Assembly: GCA_014925825.1 (NCBI GenBank)
Contig: JACGCK010000005.1
Location: 806,001 to 870,000, forward strand
Reading direction: 5' to 3'
DNA: 64,000 nucleotides
Source: Pholiota molesta
Taxonomy: Eukaryota > Basidiomycota > Agaricomycetes > Agaricales > Strophariaceae
Made by a program: the position numbers and the translations under genes. This document shows positions 11,427 to 23,395 of the stretch, in pieces; the first letter of the stretch is position 1, and every line of letters starts with the position of its first letter. A model generated the notes under the pieces. It worked only from the letters and a program-made list of their open reading frames with translations, was not told where the DNA came from and did not search any database.

Positions 11427-14400
11427 TTAGAGGTTTGGCTGTTCCTTAGCCACTTTACCCTCCTCCGATATGTCTGTATGATTATTCACGAATCCAAATC
11501 GTCCTTTGCCCCAAACCTGGCGCTTTTTGCGATCTCTTCGTCCTTCACCGAATTCTTCGTTCCACTTTCGCAGATCCGCCAGACTGCCTAGAGTCTCGGA
11601 CGCAGAGGGTGTGATTTCCTTCAATGCTTGCGTGAAATTGTGTAATCGTAAAATGCGTGGCGCAGCTGGAACTTCAGGAGCTTTGGGCGTCGTCGACTCA
11701 TCTGCAGGTGTAGTTGGTATGGTTTCAGATACAGAGTCCGATGCAGTGGATTCAGATGATGCCGATTCATCCACATATTTAGTTGTCATGCTTTCAGGCG
11801 CAACATCTGAGGAAGAAATCGACATAAGGCTGTCAATTTTGACAGTGGATTCAGAAGCATCAGTAGTCGATTCCGTTGTGCCAAGGGCGGAAGTCGGGGC
11901 ATCAACGACGGGGAGCTGATTCTCTGGCAGTGTCGCTGGAGCACTGATAGCGTGTCTAGATGCCCAAGGCAAGAATGTATGCTCCTTGACGGAATCGAGG
12001 GCGGCAGAAACGCAAAGGTCTGAGATTCGTATGAGATATAGAACACACTATAATAGATAGCATACGACTTACGCTTGAGATCGGATCCGGAGAAGCCATC
12101 CGTTTTCTTGGCTAGAGTTTCGATGTCGACGTCATCGGCTATGTTCTCGTCACGAAGCAAGATTCTGAGTATTCCTGAAAATGCCATGAGAATTTAAAAG
12201 AGTAAAATGATCGTGCGATTATAGTTACCTTGCCGCTCCTTTTCGCCCGGAAGGTCAACAAGCAATCGCCGAGGCAAACGACGAAGTACAGCATCATCAA
12301 GGTCGAACGGTCTGTTGGTAGCACCAATGACGATGACATTGTCATCCTTCGAGGACTTGAGACCATCCATCTCTTGCATGAATTCGGTGATAACACCTCG
12401 ATGAGCAAATGCGCTTCCACTCTCTCGTGCAGACATGCGAGCACCAAACAATGCATCTATTTCGTCCAGGAAAACCACGCAAGGTGACAATCGCCGAGCA
12501 AGTGAAAAGACAGCTTTCACTAGCTTCTCACCCTCTCCCACGTACTGAAAGAAAGAAACAAATCAGCAAGGTAGATACGGAGAGAATGAACAATAAGTAC
12601 CATGTCCATAACGTCAGAAGGTGATATCGCAAGCATCCGGCACCCCGCTTCCTTTGCAAGCGCTCGCACCACTAATGTTTTGCCTGTTCCAGGAGGACCG
12701 AAAAGGAGACATCCAGTCATGCTATGCTCCTTGAGAATACCTTGTTGGAACGCTTGTGGATGGAGTAATGGTAGAGATACGATGGTGCGAACGGCGTCGA
12801 TGGTGTGAGGTTGGAGATGAACCTGACTGAAAGTAGTGTTGATAGATACTGTGTTATTCGGCGTAAGTATAGATGAGGATAACAAAAACCAAAGTAAAAA
12901 TTTACCAGAATCAACGATGCATGGCAATAAGCGACTTTCGTGTTGATCTAGATCGGGGTCGTTCTTGACGGCCTCGACGACTTTGTCCGTGACAGATCCA
13001 GCATTGACCAGATCATCCTTTGTTTCTCCACCCTCATCGCCAGTAGGTAAGTTACCAATGGCTTCCTTAAGCCAGTTTTTCCGAGCACTGATCATGGTGT
13101 GATAGCAGTCCACGCTTTTTGGACCGCCAACCACGGCACAACAGTAGAGTCCGTTGGAGGTTTTTGTTGACTTGCTGCCAACGCCCTTTGGGTAACCATT
13201 ATGCTGCCCATAGCGCGATCCGCAACCTTGCGGACGTTTGCCCATACTTCGACTTTATTGCCCCAATCTTCCCATAGATTCTTCGATGTTGGAGCCGATG
13301 TATCCTCAGCAGGCGGTTCAACGGAGCTTGCCAATATGGTTGACGCAGGGTTGCCTTCAACCAAGCCACCCACTGCACCAACGCCCATTCGCATCGTGAG
13401 TTCATTAATTTCTCGGCGACGAGCTATTCGGGTTTCTCTTTCATCGGTTGTTGATCTTGTCCTTGGAACCAAATAGTTGAGCGGAAGAATTTTGAATTAC
13501 TTTCGCCTGAGGGTTCAACGATACCGATGCCGAGACCAGGACTAGAGGAAGACTCAGATCCACCGATGACAATGATGTTTGGGCTTGATGAACTACTTTC
13601 GCTGTCTTCCGATTTGAGCGATAATGAGGGGAATTCATCGTGGATTCCTCCAGTACTCTTTTCCCATTTTCGTAGTCGAGAACGAAGCCGCTTTTCTCTT
13701 GCTATATCGGCAGCTTCACCCTCACCCCAATCGCCGATATGTTCATGTTTGCGACTTGAAGAGATTTGTGAACCCGAGGAATTTCGATTCATGAGAAGGC
13801 TCATGAGAGAGTTGCTCGCGCCTGTCGATGAATTCTCGAGCATAGGCGGGGTGACGGGGGGCGTCATGCCAAATATTATCGTCACAGGAGCTGTTGTCAA
13901 GTTAGCCCGAGAGAGTAGGCTACGCCGCCGTTGTTTTACAGCCGCAAGCAGAGAGGGATACCAAAGAGATGACGAGTGCGCTAATGTCGGGAAATCACGA
14001 ATGTAAATCAGACGTGGTCGAGAGCTGCCTTCGCTACTGGCTGTCTCTGCTGCTTTAGGAATAGGCAAATTGACGAGTGTTTCAAAGAAAACGTCTAATT
14101 TGGATGCAGTAGGTTTTCGGGAAACTTGATTATTAGACTGCGACCTGAGAACGGCGACAACGCCTTCGGAATTGTTACGGACATTCTTCCGCCGAAGGAA
14201 ACACGAATGGCGAATCTTCTTCCTCAGTCCTTTCTGACGAATCCCGATCATTGCTTGACTCTGAACTGGGAGATGGTGGTGCAGAGAAATGCAATGGGTT
14301 ATTGGGTAAATTAAGTGCGCTTGCAGCTGAGAAATGAGTATTTAGCACTGCCATAAACCAAAAATATGACGCATGCAGACATACCTTTACCAAATGGACC

Positions 14401-15136
14401 CCACTCTCCAGCAGCCAATTGGACAGCATCCAGGATCAGAACTTCAGCCCCCGTTTGGTATGCAAGTTCGTGGACTGTAAGATCCAATATATATTCCCCT
14501 CCTTCAATAGGGCAATACAGACCTAAGGTCGGTTCAACAGGCTTGCTTGATCCCGCAGAAGGAACAAGGGACCGTTGTTGATTTTGTGGATGCAAAGTAA
14601 TAAGGAGATTGTCCAGAGCCTCTTCAAAAATTTCCGGAGGCGGTAAACCACCAGGTCGAGTGTCAAGAAGCGTCTGTGTTGGGACATAGAGGATATCGTT
14701 CTCAAAACCGAAAGGAAGTTCTATAGGTTCTGCATCTTTAGTCGGAGATGAGCCATTGGCGCGAGTTCTGCGAGTTCTTGGAATGGCTTTGTCAGGCTCT
14801 TCAGTTGTGGTGGATTCATTCGGGTCAAGTGCATCCGGTGAGCTTTCCTCTGGTTCAATAGGTGGTGGCGCGACGTGGGTAGACAGAAGCCGCTTTGTCG
14901 AACCCCATTTTTAGGTGACAGAAGTTGCCTCTGTTTCAACGAATGCGAACTAGCACGGAAAATGATTGAACGGGATGGACAACTGCAGATCTCTTGAGCA
15001 GCGAATGCGACCTGCGCAAGAATGATTGCGAACGCATGCAGAATGAGCTCGGGGAAGTGGAATTGGATACGGAAGCCGAAGAGCACAGCACTTGACGAAT
15101 CCTCTGGCGCAGGACGTGGATGAGTGCGTGGACCAA
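11427..15136 (-). CDS. MSP1/ATAD1-like AAA ATPase with degenerate N-terminal AAA-like region, probably mitochondrial
   Basis: The C-terminal half is a complete AAA module: Walker A GPPGTGKT, Walker B VVFLDEIDALFGAR, sensor-1 IVIGATNRP, and arginine fingers in LRRLPRR. This is closest to the MSP1/ATAD1 meiotic-clade ATPases that extract proteins from membranes. Upstream lies a second region with AAA-like order but no Walker A: TGAEVLILDAVQLAAG, then PRLIYIRDFPTLA, then VTIIFGMTPP. I read it as a decayed first AAA domain. After the active domain comes a Ser/Thr/Glu-rich linker and a basic end (RRDRKKRQVWGKGRFGFV). The start at 15136 gives an Arg/Ser-rich, acid-free leader (MVHALIHVLRQRIRQVL) joined by a proposed intron near 14885-14950 to RLLSTHVAPPP. 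This start is tentative. The protein is about 1000 residues long. Confidence 0.75.
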
Positions 15137-15278
15137 ATAATTTGAGTACGCAATTCAGTTCTGATTCAACTCAGGGAGCGCTTTCACGTGATCCCGAAAA
15201 TGCCCTCTTGTGGCAATTCATTGACGTTATTCAAACGTTAATCTGCACCCTATGTACGACACATAACACACGCTTCCA

Positions 15279-16811
15279 ATGGCCATCTCATCATCGGGTC
15301 TCTTGAAGAAGGTTCTCCAGATTCCCAAAGCTCTCCTGTTCAATTCCCACTATTTCTGGCACTTAGCATCCCTCATCATCATCGGGGATGCATTGCTCAC
15401 TGGACTCATTCTCCGTTATGTGCCATGTCAGTTTTTGACGCGTCCTCTCGTGATAGTTTGGACTAATGACTACTCCTGACAACTTCAGACACGGAAATTG
15501 ACTGGGAAACCTACATGATACAAACCAAGGTCTTTCTACAGGGCCAGCACAATTACAGTTTCATTACAGGGCCTACTGGACCACTGGTGTACGTCTTTTG
15601 CCCAGAATTTCTTGCCCTTGTGCTGACTGCTCACAGATACCCTGCCGGCCATGTCCGAATTCACAAGATTTTATATGAAATTACCGACGCAGGAACAAAT
15701 ATACAACTTGCACAAAAAATATACGGACTACTCTACCTGGCGACACTCACTCTTTCATGCAGTATCTATCACTCGGCAAGCCATTTTCCCAATTGGATTA
15801 TCCTTTTGTTGCCTCTGAGCAAGCGTCTACACTCTATTTTTGTATTGAGGCTATTCAATGATTGCTGGTGCGTAGCGGCTGTACAGGCTGCTATATTGGC
15901 ATTTCAAAACGGTTTCTACGACACAGGAATTTTGCTCTTCAGGTAAGAAGCCCCTTGTGTATCGAGTTATAACACGAATTTCTCATGCTTCTGCTTATAG
16001 CGCTGCTTTATCCATCAAAATGGGCATTATATTATACCTCCCTGGCCTCCTTGTCATACTCTTCAAAAAGCGAGGCTTCAGGCAAACTTTAATTCATCTT
16101 ATCACCATTGTTGCCACACAAGCACTCTTTGCAACTTCATTTCTGCGAGAAGACCCTTGGGCATATCTCCGTTCTGCATTTGATCTCGGACGCGTGTTTC
16201 TGTATAAATGGACCGTCAACTGGAGAATCTTTAACGAGGAGACTTTCCTGAGCGGTCGTTTGGCCACGACATTGCTTATTGGGCATGTGTCGGTTCTGGT
16301 GGTCTTTGGATTATTCCGATGGTGTAAACCCGATGGAGGCGTGTATAAAGTGATATCCCGGGGGATTAGACGCCCTTCTGCTCCTGCAGGCATTGTTCCA
16401 ATTACACCGGACTGTGAGTTATGAAAAAAAAAAAACTAAACTTTGCCCTTGCTCACTTCATGTGCAGATATAGCTACCGTCATGTTCACATCTAATCTTA
16501 TAGGAATTGTCTTTGCCCGCTCTCTCCACTACCAATTCTATTCCTGGTATGCTCAGCAAATCCCATTCCTGGCATGGAGAACACGCTTCCCAGTCCCTCT
16601 CAAGTAAGTCGTTTACCCTTTCCAGCGCCTAAAAGTTATCCATCTTTCTAGACTTGCCATCATCGTCGGAATTGAGTATGCGTGGAATGTTTTTCCCTCA
16701 ACACCATTGTCTTCTGGCATCCTTCTATTTGTAATCTACTGCTTGTTGTCGGTGTATGGTTTGGGTATCCAAATGGAAAGCAGCCATAAATACTATATAG
16801 AATTTATTTAA
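15279..16811 (+). CDS. ALG3: Dol-P-Man:Man5GlcNAc2-PP-Dol alpha-1,3-mannosyltransferase
   Basis: ALG3 adds the first lumenal mannose to the dolichol-linked oligosaccharide in the ER membrane. The exons give a polytopic membrane protein. The ALG3 hallmark DWETYMIQ is followed by [12 protein letters not shown] across an intron near 15590-15637, then [18 protein letters not shown] and [10 protein letters not shown]. Near the C terminus are [13 protein letters not shown] and [14 protein letters not shown], which are strongly conserved in the family. The stop is at 16809-16811. The length of about 430 residues is normal. Introns are short; the one at about 16414-16467 contains a run of 12 A. The next gene on the same strand is ALG13, another N-glycan assembly enzyme. 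Confidence 0.95.
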
Positions 16812-17055
16812 TTTGCTCATGCCCTTGTGTGAGCTACTTATGTATAATTACGCTTGTAATCCGAGCGAATTCGAATTGGTGGTGTATTCAGCTCGGTCTG
16901 ATATTTGTTCAATTCTTTGACGTCGTTAGTCCTCTCTGAAGCTTGTATGATTGACTATATTGTAGATATATCTACTGTGTATACTATATCACACCATGTA
17001 TTATTTATTGGTTCTAAAAGCGCACACCCTTCCGTGAGCACTGGATGAGACGTGA

Positions 17056-17688
17056 CATCTTCCGAGGTTGTGTGTTGTGCACATACTTCATGCTGCTTTC
17101 CTCACTGTTGGTTCCACCCGGTTCGATTCGTTAGTATCGTTTGCCTTTGGAGACACATTTCTTTCCAGTTTGCGCAGGAAAGGATTCACGTCTCTTGTAG
17201 TCCAATGTGGAAACTCGGCATTTGAACTAGCGAACAACATTCGAAACGGAGAGAGGCAGACCCTAAAGAAAGCTGGAGTGGACATAGAATACTGGAAGTT
17301 CCAGCCATCTTTAGAAGAAGAATACCAGAAAGCAGACCTCGTTATCAGTCATGCTGGTAAGCCAGGCCTTGCTATGTGAGTAGTTCAGGAAATAACGAGT
17401 CTGCTCATCCATAGGTTCTGGAACTATCTTGGATGTCTTGCGAATGGGAAAACCAATCATCGTCGTCCCTAACCCAACTCTGCTGGATAATCACCAGCAG
17501 GAATTAGCTTCGACATTGCAATCCATGGGGTACCTCGCCACCGCGACCGTTGAGTATGTGCCATGATGAGTTTTGAGGACATTGAACGCTGATTGGCTCT
17601 TAGAGAACTCCCAAAGTTGTGGAACAGTTTGGGTCCCAAAACGTTACACCGTTTCCTCCCTTTGAACCCAGTCGATTTGCAAGAATAG
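17056..17688 (+). CDS. ALG13: UDP-GlcNAc transferase catalytic subunit ALG13
   Basis: With its membrane partner ALG14 this protein adds the second GlcNAc to dolichol-PP-GlcNAc on the cytosolic face of the ER. The frame shows [13 protein letters not shown] at the N terminus, then LVVQCGNS and DLVISHAG, spliced near 17356-17414 to [13 protein letters not shown], and then [16 protein letters not shown], all family hallmarks. The end is [12 protein letters not shown] with a TAG at 17686-17688, giving about 190 residues. The 5' end is unresolved: the frame is open back to 17056 but contains no ATG, so the start codon must lie in an upstream exon or the first intron is unusual. The start coordinate given is only the limit of the open frame. 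Confidence 0.85.
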
Positions 17689-17878
17689 TGGATGGAGCAA
17701 TGGGGTTCCTGTGATCGTGTATGTAGTAGTAGTCGGTCATATGTCGAGCAAACTCGCAAATTCGCGACCCGCGAAAGCCGATCGCGTCCTTTCATTTGTG
17801 CCATCTTGGTCACGCTCAACGACATTGGACGATACGATTCTGCAGTGTGGACATTCTTCAGAAGCTACAAGAGAGCTC

Positions 17879-18916
17879 ATGTCCCCTAAAGCTTTGCAAG
17901 CGACCACGGTCCAAGGCGACCCCGCAGCCTACGAAGATCAGAACGTACACACAATCTATAATGAGATCGCTGCACATTTCTCGTCAACAAGATACAAGGT
18001 GAACTTCCAATATTCGGAATGTTAAATTGTCTATCGTCTAAACACGTTTATCAAGGTAGCCATGGCCCGTCATCGCAAACTTTCTTTCCAGTCTGACAAC
18101 AGGGTGGATTGGACTTGATTCTGGCACCGGAAATGGGAAATATTTACCCCTTCCTCTTGATCGACCAGGCGATATTTGGACTATTGGACTTGATAGAAGT
18201 AGAAACTTACTCGAAATCGCTCGGAAAGCTGGTGGAGATGATTTCACTCGTGAAGTATTAGTAGGAAATGTCCTCGACAATCCTTGGAGATCTGGAGTTT
18301 TCGTGAGCCTAAAGCTTTCCCCTTTCCTTCCTTCTATTGTTCTGATTCAAAGCTTTGTAGGACTACGCAATCTCAATTGCTACTATACACCATCTAGCGA
18401 CGCATGAACGTCGCCGCTTTGCCGTAAAGGTGAAGAGACCTCCAGGATATGGTCAGAAAAGGCTGACGATAAATTTTAGCGCCTCTTTGAATGTGTTTCT
18501 GCCGAACATGGAAGAGTGCTCATCTATGTTTGGGCCATTGAACAGGATGAACTTTCAAAACGCAGAGTAGTCGAAGATCAAGAACCCCCACCATCTAAAG
18601 GAAAGGACGTAGTTGTCCCATGGGTCCTGTCGAAGGAACTCAGCAGACCGTCGTCAGAACAAGCTACAGGACCTCAGGTGTATAATCGATACTACCACAT
18701 GTTTGCAAAAGGTGAACTTCTAGGACTAGTGCTCGAAGCAGCTGCAGAATTACGCCTGCAAGTGGGACCCAAACCCAAACCCAAACCCGATGGTACTGCT
18801 GAAAATACAAGAGGCGTTGAAATCGTGCAGGATGGCTGGGAAAGATCCAACTACTATGTCGAGGTCAGACTTTGGCAAACCTTATGATAACAGTATCTTG
18901 CTAGGAATTGCAGTAG
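17879..18916 (+). CDS. TRM9: tRNA wobble-uridine carboxyl methyltransferase, TRM9 type
   Basis: Trm9, with Trm112, methylates cm5U to mcm5U at tRNA wobble position 34 in the cytoplasm. The protein begins MSPKALQATT, then YNEIAAHFSSTRYK, spliced to PWPVIANFLSSL. The SAM-binding motif I is GLDSGTGNGKYL, followed by TIGLDRSRNLLEIA. Motif DYAISIATIHHLATHERR corresponds to the Trm9 signature, and the end VYNRYYHMFAKGEL with WERSNYYVEELQ is typical. The stop is at 18914-18916 after an intron near 18863-18904. A small KPKPKPKP repeat (about 18770-18788, CCCAAA units) is a local insertion. An in-frame ATG at 17741 would add 46 residues; the later start fits the family better. It lies just behind ALG13 on the same strand. 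Confidence 0.88.
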
Positions 18917-19008
18917 GAAGTAAGGTCATATTCCGGTATTCCGCAAAGCAATGTGTGATTGGGTAACGATATGAACATGACAGTGAAAGAGGGATGTGAA
19001 AAGGAAAT

Positions 19009-19786
19009 CTACTCGCTTGCCGCCATGACTAGAAAGACAAGAGCTTCAGTGAAAAGAGTAGAAACATGAACTTAGAAATGTGAACTCACTAGCATTGATC
19101 AAATCTCCTCCACTCTCCTTCAGCACGCGAACGGCCTTCGCCCGCGAGCAGTTGACTTGCTGCATAACAAGGTCAATATCTTTTGGGTCAACACCAGTCT
19201 CATCGACAGGGCCGTCGTCCTCGGGTGCTTCAAGATCGGGAATATCGTCGTCGTCATCATCGCCACCAGCGCCAGTATCCTCAAGTGTTGGGATAGCACC
19301 GGCACCGCTCGATTGGAGCTGCTGAGCAGCAGAGAGCTGTGCCTGTGAGTTCATATCCTCAATCTAACAAAAGAGAATCAGCAATTGAAATTCGAGGTGC
19401 GAAACGCGTAATATTACCTTGGCTTCGCCAAAAACGATGTAGCAATCGCTGTTAGGCGATTTGTACACCTCAGGGGCCGCCAACACGAAGAGAACCTATA
19501 ACGAGGGGTTCAGAACGTTCATCTTCTATGCATAAATTGAATTGCGCACATTCTTAGGCCTCCTCAATGTCACACGGGTAATACCAGGGACCTTCTTCAA
19601 TCCAAGGCTCAGGAGGGCTTTCCTGGCTTTACGCTCGGAGCGAGACTGGATTTTCTCAAGGGCCGCGGCGGAAGTGGGATCCTCCTCATGCTCGTGCTCG
19701 TGCTCGTGGTCATGGTCGTGATCATGGTGGTCGTGACCTTCATGGTCAGAGTGGTCGGAGGGGACTTCCTCAATGTGGGCGGACAT
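19009..19786 (-). CDS. EGD2: nascent polypeptide-associated complex subunit alpha
   Basis: NAC alpha pairs with the beta subunit (BTT1/EGD1) at the ribosome exit tunnel to guide nascent chains. After [11 protein letters not shown] comes an unusual His/Asp/Glu tract ([19 protein letters not shown]). The NAC domain follows: [18 protein letters not shown], then [12 protein letters not shown], spliced to [13 protein letters not shown] and [13 protein letters not shown]. The C-terminal UBA domain reads [20 protein letters not shown], then DLINA, and a last small exon adds IMAASE and the stop at 19009-19011. About 215 residues, the normal size. It is divergent from TSC1, with starts about 290 bp apart. 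Confidence 0.95.
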
Positions 19787-20079
19787 CTATTCATCATGAG
19801 GAGCGACGCGTCAGACAGGTCATCCAAAGTCGGGAACGCGCATCCACCCCAAGCAAACGAGTGATGGATGTTTTCTGGCGTTTTGAGTGGCCGCGAGCAT
19901 CATGGAAACGGCCTCACCTTGATTTTTGGGGGTACGGAATGCGACTGGCGACGAGCTCGACGTGTCAAATGGTGAGCAAAGCGAAATTGCTTGGTCGTGC
20001 TGTGGCTGATTGGCTAAGTCATGTCGCTCAAACAGATTCTCATCGGCTATTGGTTCCGGTGGAATGCCATTCGCTCCTA

Positions 20080-23049
20080 ATGTCAAACACTGTGCTCCCT
20101 CGTCAAGTGCGCGCAGTATTGAAGAATGCGCCTGACGCTTTGCCACTGAACGACCTCCTGGGCCTGGTCGACGCGTTTGTGACCGAAATTAAATCTTCAG
20201 ATGCAGCAGAAGCCCAATTATACCAACTTGAAGAGGACTTGCACTCGATACATGACGACGTTGTCGACTATTCATCTCTCCAACAGAGCGAGGCATTCCT
20301 GGCTATATTATACCATTTAAAAGATATTTTGCCTCCAATTTCTGTAATCTCATGGTTCGATCTTGTCCTCAGGCCTGCGTTGCGCGAACCGAAACTTGCC
20401 ACAGAAGCCGTCAAGCAGGCACAAGAGCTTATCATCTCTGCACTAAAGAAGACAAACGAGGTTTATGCTACGAAAGTCGAAGGCTTCCGCAAGCACTTGC
20501 TGGAACTATATCTGCTGGATGCTTACAATGAAGGCTCTGGTGAAGATGTGTTGGAGTGGGCCGAGCTCAATGACGAGAAACGACAACAAAGGACACACTG
20601 GAAACACAACCTCGAAGATCTGCTATTGAAGTTTGGAGATGAGCAACCCGAGGTATGCCAGAAGATATTCTATACAATCTCTGGAGGCTAACATGTTTGC
20701 GGATAGAATCTTTTTGACGAAATCAACAAGCACTTTGCGACACCATCTTCGCGCCTCCAGCTCTTTAATCTATTGAATCTCCTCACATGTGGCCCATCCT
20801 TTGGCAATTCAGTCCCAATACTTATAAAACACCCACTCATGAACAACCTACTCCTGTCATTGTTTCTGGACAACTCATCCACAGCATGTACTCTTGGTGT
20901 CACATTGATCGTTAAACTACTTCCATTTTTTGCGGTATACGCCCCAAAGGATCTGAAAGCCATGCTCCCCACATTATTTGCTATTCTTGCAAGGATAATG
21001 TGCTGGAAAGAACGACGCGCCGCGAAAGCAAGAATAGCTGTAGATGAAGATGTGGATGTGGATTTCGAGCGAGAATTGGAAACCGAAACCAATCCCCCTC
21101 TCCGCGTCGCCGACCACATCACATGGGAACGACTTGATATGGTATTTGATACCACTATATCATTGCCGCCTTCGTCTCGGACCTACTTTACATGTTTGTA
21201 TTATCTATATCCATCCAACACCCTGAAGTTTCTTCGCTCCCCAGTGCAGTATCTAGCGGACAGCAATCTTCAAGCCCGTATGCAGAAAGTTGGCAAGAGG
21301 CCCTGGACCAAAACGAAATTCGCAGGCGCAGCGAAGTAGGTTCTTAATTTCATATTCATAGCTTTGGACTGACTGTTGTTCGTCAGAACTTAGCTCGAGA
21401 GCATAATTGTCATCCTCTTATCATATGGCGAGACGCTATCGTTGAGCTTTCTGACCCTGAATTTTGGCGACACTACCCTATATCAAGGATTGTCAGCGAA
21501 GCAGCTATGCTCGATCTACGAAACCTCGTCGTTGCTCTCCAAGCACGTTATATTCCTGAAACGGATCAAGTTCTTTCATCTAACTACTCGGACGCGAGTG
21601 AAACTGAGCAAGCGGAACAGGATACAGATGTAGCTAACGGGCCGCGTTTCCTTCGACCTATCAACCTTTCTTCAGGAAAGGCGGTACTATCACTACAAGA
21701 TATGATTGATACAACCATCGCGCTTAAATCTAACCTTGACCTCGAGGTGATTCAACCATCAAGTCAATGGCCTCATGCATTATTTACCTCCCAATCTATT
21801 TCCTCTACTTCTACCTCTACGCCTTCGTCGTCTCTGTCTTCGTCGTCAACTCCCATCCCATTAATACCCACCGCACACGAGGATAAAAACGCTCTACATG
21901 TCGCTCAAGCTATCTCTGGTCTTCAACGAGAAGTGTTGCTCTTACGAAATGACCTTAACTTCGAATTATGGTTGTCTCGCGAGAACGCAAAACGCATAGG
22001 CCAACTTTACCTGGATAGAATTCTCGTAAAAGCGGCAGAAGTAGAACGTCAGGGTCTGGTTAGTAGAAATATCGCTGCTGAGAAGTATTGTGCTCACTTT
22101 CTCCTTTTCATTCACTTTTCCAGTACAACAAACTCCGCAAATATCGCGCCCAAGTAACTAGTCTTGAAAAGGAATTGCGTGACCATAAGGAACAAGCGTC
22201 GACTGCAAAGAACAAATATGCGGACTGGAATGCGGAATTACAGCAAAAGCTCAAAGAACTGCGAGAAGAAAAGAAAAATTGGGTCCTTGAAGCTGCTGCT
22301 TTGCGAACGGGGGAGAAAGATGCACGAGCAAGTGTTGGCTTTATGTATGCAACCAATGTTTCGATGCTAATTTTTTCGATCACAGGCTCTTTTTGTTGCT
22401 CAGGGAAGGCTTTTGGCTGATGCTACCAAAGACGTTTTCGAACTCCAGACTCAACGAAAGGAGAACCAGCACAAAATTGATAGGCTTAAAGACTACGAGC
22501 GCCAGATCGAGCAGCACATCAAAGTGCAACGCTTGTGGTAAGATTATTCATCCTATACTAGACTCCTCCTTGCTAAAAAGCGAATTAATAAGGAATGATG
22601 ACTTCGCGAAATTTACGGAACGCGAAGGTGATATCAAGCTCATGCAGAATCAATACAGACAAATGCAGATGCGACTTGAGAGTATGGAACAAACTCAGTT
22701 GGAAATGCAAGATAATGCTCGGTAAGAGTTCTTGTTTTCTAATCGTTACCTATGCTTATGCGTCTCTAGTGCTTACCGTCGGCAAATACAAAGTCTGGAA
22801 GCTCAATTGAAACTCAAACAACGAACAGAGAAGCAAACGACGCCTCTAGCTCAAGAGATTGCCGCATCTTCTGCTGAAATTGCTGGGTTGAAAGCAACGA
22901 ATGAGAAATTGAGAGAAGAGAATATGGACCTCAAAGACGAAGTCGAAGTTTTGAAGGCAACAATTGAGGTCCTCAAAAACCGCCAAGGACTGAACCCCTC
23001 ATCGCCTCGGTCTAGCCCGATTATCCCGTCCTTCAATCCAGTCAGCTGA
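20080..23049 (+). CDS. TSC1: TSC1 (hamartin) homologue
   Basis: Hamartin is the scaffold of the TSC1-TSC2 complex, a GAP for Rheb that restrains TORC1. The N-terminal hamartin domain is recognisable as a helical-repeat region: ALPLNDLLGLVDAFV, then TLGVTLIVKLLPFFAVY, PKDLKAMLPTLFAIL and TYFTCLYYLYPSNTLKFLR, a block that strongly marks the family. A disordered Ser/Thr-rich linker near 21800-21870 follows. The last 350 residues are coiled coil (LQREVLLLRNDLNFELWLSR onward to EVLKATIEVLKN), as in human TSC1. The start MSNTVLPRQV is preferred; the frame is open upstream to 19861 but that stretch looks untranslated. Introns fall near 20653-20706, 21337-21387, 22059-22122 and 22329-22385, with others after. 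The protein is about 890 residues. Confidence 0.88.
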
Positions 23050-23192
23050 ATGAACATTTATGAGCTTCAATGTACATCTACCATTCTATTTGGACTGTAT
23101 TTATAGCGCACATACAAGGATACCTGTAAATGATTTTGCTATGCAGTGTTCGATAAAGTGATCAGCCAGGATCAATCTGATAGTGGATGTTA

Positions 23193-23207
23193 GTTCTAGA
23201 AGTTTCC
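23193..23207 (+). promoter_or_regulatory. heat-shock element, perfect 3-unit
   Basis: The sequence gTTCt-aGAAg-tTTCc is three contiguous inverted nGAAn units, the canonical binding site for a heat-shock factor trimer. It lies about 190 bp upstream of the HSP90 ATG. A second imperfect site, cTTCg-aGAAc, lies at 23251-23260. Confidence 0.8.
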
Positions 23208-23250
23208 ACACCCATCCGCCACTGCTGCCGAAATAGGCAAGTTTCGGATT

Positions 23251-23260
23251 CTTCGAGAAC
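23251..23260 (+). promoter_or_regulatory. second, two-unit heat-shock element
   Basis: cTTCg-aGAAc gives two adjacent inverted nGAAn units, with a TTTC half-unit spaced a few bases away on each side. It lies about 136 bp before the HSP90 start and would reinforce the trimer site upstream. Confidence 0.55.
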
Positions 23261-23395
23261 TAATTTCTTGGATACATAAACTCCATCGACGCGTCGCTCC
23301 TCCTCTTTGTCTATCTATCACTCCCCTCCAAAAGTTTGTCCTGTTCCTCAGCGCTTTATATCCCATCCCCTTAATACTATCACTCTAGATTCATA

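Larger units (their letters stand above)
23050..23395 (+). promoter_or_regulatory. HSP90 upstream region
   Basis: This interval holds the TSC1 3' end and the HSP90 promoter and leader. It contains heat-shock elements (annotated separately) and a pyrimidine-rich leader near 23295-23350, as is common before highly expressed fungal genes. One GACGCGTC octamer lies at 23288-23295. Confidence 0.6.
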
